Assembly (NCBI GenBank): GCA_946479015.1
Contig: CAMLEQ010000151.1
Span: 1-8,405, forward strand
Length of the DNA: 8,405 bases
DNA from: an uncultured Gemmatimonadota bacterium
GTDB taxonomy: Bacteria; Gemmatimonadota; Gemmatimonadetes; Gemmatimonadales; Gemmatimonadaceae
Reading direction: 5' to 3'
Of this stretch, positions 1 through 5,212 are shown piece after piece (position 1 is the stretch's first letter; the number at the start of each line of letters is the position of its first letter). A model generated the notes under the pieces. The model searched no databases and had not been told where the DNA came from. It saw nothing but the letters and a program-made list of their open reading frames with translations. The translations under genes were made by a program, and so were the position numbers.

Positions 1-355
1 CCGGCGGGAGGAGCACCGTGGCGTACGACGTGTCGCCCGGCGGCACGGCGTTGGGGCCGCCCACCTCGTACGGTCCGGGGAACGTGCTGTCCCCCTGCAC
101 CGCCGCGATGAACTCCTGGAAGGTGTGCGTTCCGAGCCACACGACGCCCATCATGTGCAGCTCCTTCCCCGCGTTGATCATGCGGAACGTGACCGGGCCG
201 GCGGGCACCGGGCGCGCCGAGGACACCGAGAACGCGAAGTCGTGCGCGACGACGGTGACGACGGGCTGCGGCACGGGGCGGCGCATCGCGGGGCGATGCA
301 CGGGGGCGAAGGGCACCGCCAGGGCGAGGAGCGGCGCGACCACAGTGGACCTCAT
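1..355 (-). CDS. Secreted cupredoxin-like protein, N-terminal part (3' end beyond window)
   Basis: The first 118 codons are visible; the gene runs off the left edge. Residues 1-20 form a basic then hydrophobic signal-like segment (MRSTVVAPLLALAVPF), so export is likely. Residues 30-118 read like a cupredoxin beta-sandwich: a strand VVTVVAHDFAFSV, then PAGPVTFRMINAGKELHMM. The N-A-G-x3-H pattern (His67) sits where the first copper-binding histidine of type 1 sites is found, and it lines up with NHGKLSHH in the two-domain protein at 1357-2199. The Cys/His/Met part of the site would lie beyond the edge, so copper binding cannot be confirmed. The ATG at 355 is preceded by GGAGAG with about five bases of spacing, a good ribosome site. 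The gene lies 114 bp downstream of the AraC gene on the same strand, with a weak hairpin between, so it may have its own promoter. The codon bias is strongly G/C at third positions. The cupredoxin fold is a motif-level call. Confidence 0.75.
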   Translation of the reverse strand, partial: MRSTVVAPLLALAVPFAPVHRPAMRRPVPQPVVTVVAHDFAFSVSSARPVPAGPVTFRMINAGKELHMMGVVWLGTHTFQEFIAAVQGDSTFPGPYEVGGPNAVPPGDTSYATVLLPP

Positions 356-363
356 GCGATCTC

Positions 364-387
364 TCCGTGTGTGGAAGTGGACACGGA
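364..387 (-). promoter_or_regulatory. Inverted repeat over the ribosome-binding site of the left cupredoxin gene
   Basis: TCCGTGT (364-370) and ACACGGA (381-387) are perfect 7-bp complements around a 10-base spacer. Read on the minus strand, the second arm overlaps the GGAGAG ribosome site of the gene starting at 355. A leader hairpin could therefore hide the site, or the dyad could be a protein operator. Neither is shown. Confidence 0.3.
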
Positions 388-432
388 AGGGTGCGCCGCA
401 CGCCGGCAGGCGTCTTGTAGAAAACGGTCACG

Positions 433-452
433 GGGCGCCGCACGAGGCGCCC
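433..452 (-). terminator. Possible weak terminator after the AraC gene
   Basis: A perfect 7-bp stem, GGGCGCC (433-439) with GGCGCCC (446-452), and a 6-base loop lie 17 bp past the AraC stop. On the minus strand the stem is followed by GTGACCGTTTTC, so the four-T run is offset by several bases. This is a weak intrinsic terminator at best, but its place between the AraC gene and the next gene fits. Confidence 0.4.
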
Positions 453-469
453 GGCGACCTGGCGCGCGC

Positions 470-1342
470 TCAGCGCGTGGCGCGCGAGGTCAGCGCGGCG
501 TCGAGGAATCGCTCGCCGGGACTGAACCGCGGGGGCGTGGTCCCCGCGAAGTCCCGATAGTCTCGAATCAGGTGCGCCTGATCGACGTAGCCGTAGCGCA
601 CCACCGCTTCGGCCCAGTGGGCCCGAGCGGTGCTCTGCAGGAACGCATGCGCGCGCCGGAAGCGGGTGATGCGCGCGAACGTCTTCACCGGGAGCCCGAG
701 CTCTTCGTGAAAGCGGCGGCGTAGCGTGCGCTCGCTGCACGCCAGATCCGCCGCGAGCGTGGAGACACGGTCGCCGCGGCCGTCGGCGCGAGCGAGGCGC
801 GCGACGGCATGGGCGACGAGGTCGAGCGGTGCCGCGGCCCGGCGCAGCCGCCGCAGCAGGAAGCGATCGGTGGCCGCGACCCGCTCGGCGAAGCTCCGCG
901 CGTGCATCACCTCGTCCGCCCAGGCGCGCGCGTCGGTCGCGAGCGCGGGGGACAGTACGTCGTCGAGCGCGACGGCCCGGTCGCTCGAGCCGCCGCCGCG
1001 CAGATGCAACAGCGCGTTGGCGCCGAGCGGCGTGAAGTGGACGCAGAAGGAGCGCAGCGGTCCCGCGACGACGTTGTCGTGCCAGCGCGTGAGCGGGCCG
1101 ATCATGCAGCACGGCAGCACCCGCCCGGTGCCGCCCACGCCCTCCATCACCACATCGCCCGACCAGAGCACCGCGACGACGGATCCCGTGAGCGCGCTGA
1201 GCTGGTGCCGCATCGTCTCCCCCGGCGGGACATCCAGCGCGACCTGGACGTACCGCGAGACGTGAGCGTGGAGCGCGGGGTGCGGTGTCCCGCTCCGAGC
1301 GGGAGTCGGGATCGGCGAGGGGAGCCGGTGCACGGGAGTCAT
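470..1342 (-). CDS. AraC-family transcriptional regulator
   Basis: A 290-residue DNA-binding regulator. The C-terminal part is a clear AraC/XylS double helix-turn-helix: the first around residues 193-213 (STLAADLACSERTLRRRF) and the second around 244-262 (AEAVVRYGYVDQAHLIRDYR), followed by the family signature DFAGTTPPRF (264-273). The N-terminal half (about 25-165), with MRHQLSALTG and FCVHFTPLGANALLHL, resembles the sensor domain that precedes this type of HTH in many AraC regulators of 250-300 residues; its ligand is unknown. The ATG at 1342 lies 14 bp past the stop of the double-cupredoxin gene, so the two are almost certainly co-transcribed. A GTG at 1360 in the same frame would overlap that stop as GTGA and add six residues; neither start has a strong ribosome site, so the choice is open. 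The context suggests control of the neighbouring cupredoxin genes, which is an inference. Cys78, Cys79 and Cys100 in the sensor half could respond to metal or redox state. Confidence 0.9.
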   Translation of the reverse strand: MTPVHRLPSPIPTPARSGTPHPALHAHVSRYVQVALDVPPGETMRHQLSALTGSVVAVLWSGDVVMEGVGGTGRVLPCCMIGPLTRWHDNVVAGPLRSFCVHFTPLGANALLHLRGGGSSDRAVALDDVLSPALATDARAWADEVMHARSFAERVAATDRFLLRRLRRAAAPLDLVAHAVARLARADGRGDRVSTLAADLACSERTLRRRFHEELGLPVKTFARITRFRRAHAFLQSTARAHWAEAVVRYGYVDQAHLIRDYRDFAGTTPPRFSPGERFLDAALTSRATR

Positions 1343-1356
1343 CGGCGTCCGACGCG

Positions 1357-2199
1357 TCACCGCACCACGAACTCCCGGACCATCCCCATCTGCGCGTGGA
1401 GCTTCGGCGCGGTGCCCTCGGCGAGCACGCACAGCATCACGTAGTGCCCCGGCTCGAGATGCACCCGGATCTCGTCCGACCGACCCGGCGACAGCGTGGC
1501 CGCGCCGCCCACCTGCACGGTGGGCGGCTCCCCCCGCGGGTTGGCCCCCCACGCCGACAGATCGGCCATCGTCTTGCCGGGGCGGAACCGCTGGATGAGC
1601 GCGAGATGCTCGCGCGGCCCGTGGTTCTCGAACCGGAGCACGTGCCACCCGGCGCGCAGGGTGTCCGGCATGCCGGCGTACGCGAAGTCGGCCATGCGGA
1701 TGGCGGCGTCGGGGCGAGGCATCCGCGACCGCGCTCCGCGCGCGGGGCGCACGGTCAGCACCCGGTACATCCCCTTCATGCGGTGCGTCCCGGAGCCGTC
1801 GGGGAGCGGGAGCACGCACGTGAGGATGTAGCGCCCCGGAGCGAGATCCACCGTGGCCCACGCCTCACGCGGCCCCACGTCGCTGGCCTCGGTGCCGCCC
1901 ACCACCGAGATCCCGCCGGCCTCCACGCTGTCCTTCCGCATCCACCCGTCGAACGTCTCCCACGTCATGCCGGCGGGATACGTGAACACCATCAGGTGGT
2001 GCGACAGCTTGCCATGATTCACGAGGTGGAACGTGGTCGGCCCGGCATCGATGGTGTCGGGCGCCATCAGCGCGTACTCCACCGCGGTGACGGTCACCAC
2101 GTGCGGCGCCTGAGCGCGGAGCGCACGCGCGCCGGTGGTGGACGCCAGGCCGATGATGCAAGCGGTGCCGAAGAGCGGGCGGCGACGAGCGGCGATCAT
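1357..2199 (-). CDS. Secreted two-domain cupredoxin-like (type 1 copper) protein
   Basis: A 280-residue exported protein with two tandem cupredoxin domains. Residues 1-30 form a signal peptide (MIAARRRPLFGTACIIGLAS, likely cut near ALRAQA). Domain 1 (about 33-150) has N61-x5-H67 and C128-x10-H139-x4-M144. Domain 2 (about 165-280) has N192-x5-H198 and C257-x10-H268-x4-M273. Each domain therefore has one upstream His and a Cys/His/Met set at identical spacing, the ligand pattern of blue copper sites. Electron transfer or copper handling in the periplasm is the likely role; no enzyme signature is seen. The ATG at 2199 has GGGGA eight bases upstream. Third codon positions are almost all G/C from the first codon onward, which shows that this frame, rather than the acetyltransferase frame overlapping it at 1865-2199, is the coding one here. 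The AraC gene follows after 14 bp or less. The single-domain relative at 1-355 is a probable paralog. Confidence 0.88.
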   Translation of the reverse strand: MIAARRRPLFGTACIIGLASTTGARALRAQAPHVVTVTAVEYALMAPDTIDAGPTTFHLVNHGKLSHHLMVFTYPAGMTWETFDGWMRKDSVEAGGISVVGGTEASDVGPREAWATVDLAPGRYILTCVLPLPDGSGTHRMKGMYRVLTVRPARGARSRMPRPDAAIRMADFAYAGMPDTLRAGWHVLRFENHGPREHLALIQRFRPGKTMADLSAWGANPRGEPPTVQVGGAATLSPGRSDEIRVHLEPGHYVMLCVLAEGTAPKLHAQMGMVREFVVR

Positions 2200-2956
2200 T
2201 CGAGATCCCCGGTGCGAGGGTGGTGGGAGGACGACCCGCGGCAGGTGGACAGCCCCGAGGTTCGATGATACGCGTGCCGGACGCGAGCGGAAGAGCGGGC
2301 GGCGCCGCGCAGTCGCGATCGGGGAGCTGGTAGTCGCACCGGCACTTCCCATCGGCGCACGACATCGCGCCCCGGCCGGCGCGCACGCACCGCCAGCACT
2401 CACTGAGCCGTTCTCTCCCCTCCGGCACGCCGAGCACACGCGACACCGCGGCGGCGCCACCCGGAAGGATCGCGCGCAGCGCCGGACGCCCTGCCGCATC
2501 GAAGGACAACTCGGCCAGCGCGACGAAGCCGGCTTTCCGGATCCCGGATCCCGACGCGTGGTTCTCGGGTGCGTACGCGATCCAGAATCGCTCGGCCTCG
2601 TCCGACTCGGCGCGCACGATCGCCTGGAGGAGCCGCGGGTAGATCCCGAGGCCGCGGTACGACGGCAGCGTCACGAAGTTCCAGAGATAGCGCTCGCCGG
2701 CAGGGATGCCGAACGACGCCCGCACCTCTCCGATGTCGGCCTCGCGGGTGGCGACCCACCCCCACGCCGCCGGCCGGCCGGCCATGAGGGCGACGTACGC
2801 CCGATGCCCCGCGGCGAAGCGGCGCGTCATCTCCGACACGTCGCGCCCCTGGAGCGCGGCCATTCTGGCGGCATCGGTCTCCCGGTGGAGCGAGAAGCCG
2901 GGGAGCGGCGGCAGTGCGGGCACCGGATCATCACGGCGGCGAGCGGCGACGGGCAT
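1865..2956 (-). CDS. GNAT-family N-acetyltransferase with Cys-rich tail; 3' end unresolved
   Basis: Acyl-CoA-dependent N-acetyltransferase of unknown substrate. The ATG at 2956 has GAGGA eight bases upstream. The GNAT core covers about residues 25-165: a beta-strand YLWNFVTLPSYRGLGIYPRLLQAIV (90-114 region) holds the acetyl-CoA loop R-G-L-G-I-Y, and ENHASGSGIRKAGF (131-144) is the typical last helix-strand motif. After the core comes a cysteine cluster, C187-x2-C190-x9-C200-x4-C205-x-C207-x8-C216, which could bind zinc or another metal; I do not recognise it. The frame has no stop until 1865, 335 bp inside the cupredoxin gene on the same strand. G/C preference at third positions fades after about base 2300, so the last 140 or so codons are probably not real protein. 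A frameshift, a sequencing error or loss of the stop would explain this. The given end is simply the first in-frame stop. Confidence 0.7.
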   Translation of the reverse strand: MPVAARRRDDPVPALPPLPGFSLHRETDAARMAALQGRDVSEMTRRFAAGHRAYVALMAGRPAAWGWVATREADIGEVRASFGIPAGERYLWNFVTLPSYRGLGIYPRLLQAIVRAESDEAERFWIAYAPENHASGSGIRKAGFVALAELSFDAAGRPALRAILPGGAAAVSRVLGVPEGRERLSECWRCVRAGRGAMSCADGKCRCDYQLPDRDCAAPPALPLASGTRIIEPRGCPPAAGRPPTTLAPGISNDRRSSPPALRHRLHHRPGVHHRRACAPRSGAARGDRHRGGVRADGARHHRCRADHVPPRESWQAVAPPDGVHVSRRHDVGDVRRVDAEGQRGGRRDLGGGRHRGQRRGAA

Positions 2957-3063
2957 GGCACTATCCTCGTGTGGACGGGGTGATGACACGGACGGCGCGC
3001 GGGCGTCTCGAGCTCGATGCGGACACGTTGGGGAACCCACGAGAGCAGGGGCGAATACGTGAA

Positions 3064-3088
3064 GAGCCACGTCACGGGGACGTGGCTC
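3064..3088. repeat. Perfect 10-bp inverted repeat in the divergent control region
   Basis: GAGCCACGTC (3064-3073) and GACGTGGCTC (3079-3088) form a perfect stem with a 5-base loop, ACGGG. It lies between the divergent acetyltransferase and sigma-factor genes, where no upstream gene needs a terminator, and no T-run follows on either strand. It may be an operator or a stabilising hairpin near the 5' end of the acetyltransferase mRNA (a TACTCT on the minus strand at 3090-3095 could be its -10). Confidence 0.4.
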
Positions 3089-3133
3089 CAGAGTATCAGG
3101 CCGAGGGAAAGTGCGCTTGAATGAACGGGCTAC

Positions 3134-3156
3134 TCCACACAGCCCCGGCATGTGGA
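3134..3156. promoter_or_regulatory. Candidate operator dyad upstream of the sigma-factor gene
   Basis: TCCACA (3134-3139) and TGTGGA (3151-3156) are perfect 6-bp complements with an 11-base spacer. The spacing is typical of a dimeric regulator bound on one face of the helix. The right arm overlaps the candidate -35 element at 3153-3158, a position suited to repression. No regulator is identified. Confidence 0.35.
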
Positions 3157-3181
3157 CCAACTATACTCGCGACGATATCGT
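3153..3181 (+). promoter_or_regulatory. Candidate leaderless promoter of the ECF sigma-factor gene
   Basis: A -35-like TGGACC (3153-3158), a 17-base spacer and a -10-like TATCGT (3176-3181) end exactly six bases before the ATG at 3188, placing the expected transcript start on or next to the start codon. No ribosome-binding sequence precedes this ATG. TATACT at 3162-3167 is closer to the -10 consensus and would give a leader of about 14 bases, but it has no good -35 partner. Confidence 0.45.
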
Positions 3182-3187
3182 TGACGC

Positions 3188-4147
3188 ATGAGCTCCGCCG
3201 CCCTCCTCGAACAGTACCGTCCGTCCCTCACCGGCCACTGCTACCGCATGCTCGGCTCCGTCGTGGACGCGGAGGATGCGGTGCAGGAAGCGATGCTCCG
3301 CGCCTGGAAGGGGATGGACCGCTTCCAGGGGCAGTCGTCGCTGAAGACGTGGCTGTACCGCATCGCCACCAACGTCTGCCTGGACATGCTCTCCGCCTCC
3401 GAGCGCCGGCGCGTGCGCCCCGTGGATCTCTCCGACTCGCCGGGCGTCGTGCACGACGCGCTCGTGCTCGAGCAGCGCCCGCGCGAGCACTGGGTGGAGC
3501 CGATCCCCGATGCCATGGCACTGCCGGCCGCGGAGAGCTGCGACCCCGAGGAGCACGCGATCCTTCGCGAGAGCATCCGCCTCGCCTTCGTGGCCGCGTT
3601 GCAGTACCTGCCGCCGCGGCAGCGCGCGGTGCTGCTCCTCACGCAGGTCCTGAACTGGTCGGCGGCCGAAGCGGCCGAGAGCCTCGACATGACCGTGGCG
3701 GCGGTGAACAGTGCGCTCCAACGCGCCCGCGCGACGCTCGCTACGCGCAACCCCGCGGTGGTGCCGCGCGAGCTCTCCGAGGAGCAGATGCGGCTCGTGG
3801 CGCGCTACGTCGAAGCCTTCGAGCGGTACGACATCGCCGCGCTCACCGCGCTCCTCCACGAGGAGGCGACGCTCTCGATGCCGCCGTACGATCTCTGGCT
3901 CCAGGGGCACGACTCGATCGCGCGGTGGCTGCTCAGCTTCGGGATCGACTGCAAGGGCTCGCGGCTGGTGCCGGTGGAGGCCTGCGGGGGGACGCCGGCC
4001 TTCGCGCAGTATCGACGCGGAGGTGCGTGGCCCTGGGCGCTGCTCATGCTCGAGATCCGGGACCACCACATCGTGAGCATGACGTCGTACCTGGACGTGG
4101 AGACGCTCTTCCCGCGCTTCGGGCTGCCGATGCAGCTCACGGCATGA
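3188..4147 (+). CDS. ECF sigma factor with C-terminal SnoaL-like domain (SigG/SigX5 type)
   Basis: A 319-residue sigma-70-family factor that directs RNA polymerase to a private promoter set. Region 2 spans about residues 10-75: LTGHCYRMLGSVVDAEDAVQEAMLRAW, then SSLKTWLYRIATNVCLDML, the core-binding and -10-recognition segment. Region 4 spans about 130-187: LQYLPPRQRAVLLLTQVLNWSAAEAAE with the helix-turn-helix DMTVAAVNSALQRARATL. Residues 198-312 form a SnoaL/NTF2-like domain (RYVEAFERYDIAALTALLHEEATLSMPP). This layout and length match the family defined as TIGR02960 (SigX5), which includes mycobacterial SigG; in such factors the tail is thought to regulate activity in place of a classic anti-sigma factor. 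No anti-sigma gene is adjacent here. The start lacks a ribosome site and may be leaderless. The gene ends 37 bp before a strong terminator, so it may be transcribed alone; the DoxX and VOC genes downstream are plausible targets, by context only. Confidence 0.93.
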   Translation: MSSAALLEQYRPSLTGHCYRMLGSVVDAEDAVQEAMLRAWKGMDRFQGQSSLKTWLYRIATNVCLDMLSASERRRVRPVDLSDSPGVVHDALVLEQRPREHWVEPIPDAMALPAAESCDPEEHAILRESIRLAFVAALQYLPPRQRAVLLLTQVLNWSAAEAAESLDMTVAAVNSALQRARATLATRNPAVVPRELSEEQMRLVARYVEAFERYDIAALTALLHEEATLSMPPYDLWLQGHDSIARWLLSFGIDCKGSRLVPVEACGGTPAFAQYRRGGAWPWALLMLEIRDHHIVSMTSYLDVETLFPRFGLPMQLTA

Positions 4148-4184
4148 CCCGATCGCGCCCCAACCCGATGCGAGCGAGCGACTT

Positions 4185-4226
4185 GCGGTCCCGCCGGAGA
4201 AATCTCCGGCGGGACCGCTGATTTTC
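4185..4226 (+). terminator. Strong intrinsic terminator after the sigma-factor gene
   Basis: GCGGTCCCGCCGGAGA (4185-4200) pairs perfectly with 4203-4218, a 16-bp complement (in practice 15 bp closed by a four-base loop). It is followed by TGATTTTC, which includes a four-T run. It sits 37 bp past the sigma stop and 58 bp before the DoxX start, so it probably separates the two units or limits read-through. Confidence 0.85.
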
Positions 4227-4245
4227 GGCGCGATCGGGAGTCAAA

Positions 4246-4263
4246 GGGGTGTGAACCAACCCC
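4246..4263 (+). promoter_or_regulatory. Candidate regulatory site upstream of the DoxX-like gene
   Basis: Only 58 bp separate the terminator from the DoxX start, and no housekeeping-type -10 at a useful distance is visible. GGGGT (4246-4250) and ACCCC (4259-4263) form a short dyad, and TGAACC inside it (4252-4257) is loosely like the AAC-containing -35 of ECF promoters. The identification is weak. Confidence 0.2.
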
Positions 4264-4276
4264 GAGGGCTACGATC

Positions 4277-4711
4277 ATGTCCGCCAGATATCTCGAATCC
4301 GCTTCTCTCCCCACGCCGTCCGTCGTCCGCACGTCGGCCACGACGCGCTGGACCGGCCGCATCCTCACCGGCCTCGCGGCGCTGTTCCTCGCCATGGACG
4401 CCGGGATGAAGATCCTGGGTGCGCGGCAGGCCGTCGATGGCACCGTGCAGCTCGGCTTCGCGCCGCACATGGTCCCGACGATCGGCCTGCTCGCGCTCGC
4501 GTGCCTCGTCCTCTACATCATCCCACGCACGGCGCCCGTTGGCGCGGTGCTGTGCACGGGATATCTCGGCGGCGCGGTCGCCGCCAGCCTCCGGCTCGGG
4601 AGCCCGCTCTTCACGAACACGCTCTTCCCGGTGTACTTCGCCGCCCTCGTCTGGGGAGGGCTGTACCTGCGCGACGACCGCGTCCGCGCGCTGCTCCGCC
4701 CCGCTCGCTGA
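4277..4711 (+). CDS. DoxX-like four-helix membrane protein
   Basis: A 144-residue inner-membrane protein of the DoxX-like type. Four hydrophobic segments are visible: about 27-48 (GRILTGLAALFLAMDAGMKIL), 66-82 (VPTIGLLALACLVLYII), 88-106 (VGAVLCTGYLGGAVAASLRL) and 116-131 (LFPVYFAALVWGGLYL). The segments TGYLGGAVA, GSPLF and LFPVYFAALVWGGLYLRD are characteristic of the family. Its biochemical role is not established; related proteins are linked to redox or thiol stress. The ATG at 4277 has GAGGG eight bases upstream, a normal ribosome site. The VOC gene follows after 39 bp on the same strand without a terminator, so the two probably form one operon. The gene starts 58 bp after the sigma-factor terminator and so needs its own promoter or read-through. 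Confidence 0.85.
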   Translation: MSARYLESASLPTPSVVRTSATTRWTGRILTGLAALFLAMDAGMKILGARQAVDGTVQLGFAPHMVPTIGLLALACLVLYIIPRTAPVGAVLCTGYLGGAVAASLRLGSPLFTNTLFPVYFAALVWGGLYLRDDRVRALLRPAR

Positions 4712-4750
4712 CTCGCTTCACCATCCACTCGACGATACGGAGATCGAACC

Positions 4751-5212
4751 ATGTCCACCTCGCAGGCACCCGCCCCGACGATCCGGAACGCCGGCAACAA
4801 GCCCACGAACCCTCACAAGCTGTTCGTGAACGTCCCCGTGAGCGATCTGCAGCGCTCGATCGAGTTCTTCGAGACGCTCGGCTTCGCCTTCAACCCGCAT
4901 TTCACCGACGCGACGGCGACGTGCATGCTCGTCGGCGAGGACGCGTACTTCATGCTGCTCACGCGTGACCGGTTCACGGGCTTCAGCCGGCGTCCGCTCG
5001 GCGACGCGCACAAGGAGACGAACGCGTTGTTCTCCCTCTCCGTGAACAGCCGGGCGGAGGTGGACGAGATGGTGCGCAAGGCCGTGGCCGCGGGCGGCTC
5101 GCACGCGGCGGATCCGCACGATCACGGGTTCATGTACGGCTGGAGCTTCTACGATCTCGACGGACACCACTGGGAGGTGTTCTGGATGGATCCGAGCGCG
5201 ATTCCCGGCTGA
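4751..5212 (+). CDS. VOC-family protein, lactoylglutathione lyase-like (COG3607 type)
   Basis: A 153-residue soluble protein with the vicinal-oxygen-chelate (glyoxalase) fold. Residues 22-150 show the paired beta-alpha-beta modules: KLFVNVPVSDLQRSIEFFETLGFAFNPHFTD, ATCMLVGEDAYFMLLT, and the C-terminal HGFMYGWSFYDLDGHHWEVFWMDPSAI. The last part, with D-L-D-G-H-H-W-E-V, includes the usual metal-binding Glu (E142) and a nearby His. The pattern matches the small predicted lactoylglutathione lyases of COG3607 in length and motifs. True glyoxalase I activity is not established for that group, so a role with toxic electrophiles or an unknown small molecule is a guess. The ATG at 4751 has GGAG eight bases upstream. 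It is probably co-transcribed with the DoxX-like gene. A large stem-loop lies 22 bp past the stop. The TauE/SafE frame on the other strand overlaps its last 83 bp. Confidence 0.9.
   Translation: MSTSQAPAPTIRNAGNKPTNPHKLFVNVPVSDLQRSIEFFETLGFAFNPHFTDATATCMLVGEDAYFMLLTRDRFTGFSRRPLGDAHKETNALFSLSVNSRAEVDEMVRKAVAAGGSHAADPHDHGFMYGWSFYDLDGHHWEVFWMDPSAIPG

Noticed and set aside
1285..2268. A 327-codon plus-strand frame opposite the cupredoxin gene
   Set aside because: His/Arg/Gly-rich antisense shadow; the minus strand carries clear cupredoxin motifs with G/C-rich third positions.
2170..2304. A 15-bp exact direct repeat, GAAGAGCGGGCGGCG, at 2170-2184 and 2290-2304, 120 bp apart
   Set aside because: Flanking sequences do not align, and one 15-mer match is about what chance gives in several kilobases of such biased composition.
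2196..2399. A 67-codon minus-strand frame ending in an ATGA overlap with the cupredoxin start
   Set aside because: No recognisable protein and only middling codon bias. It is of interest only as the possible restored end of the acetyltransferase after an indel, as noted in the findings.
3162..3167. TATACT as the -10 of the sigma gene
   Set aside because: Good hexamer but with no -35 at 16-18 bp; TATCGT with TGGACC fits better and matches the TauE and LysR layout. It cannot be fully excluded.
3121..4221. A 366-codon frame overlapping the sigma-factor gene in another frame
   Set aside because: Low-complexity Arg/Ala sequence without motifs; the sigma-factor frame explains the region fully.
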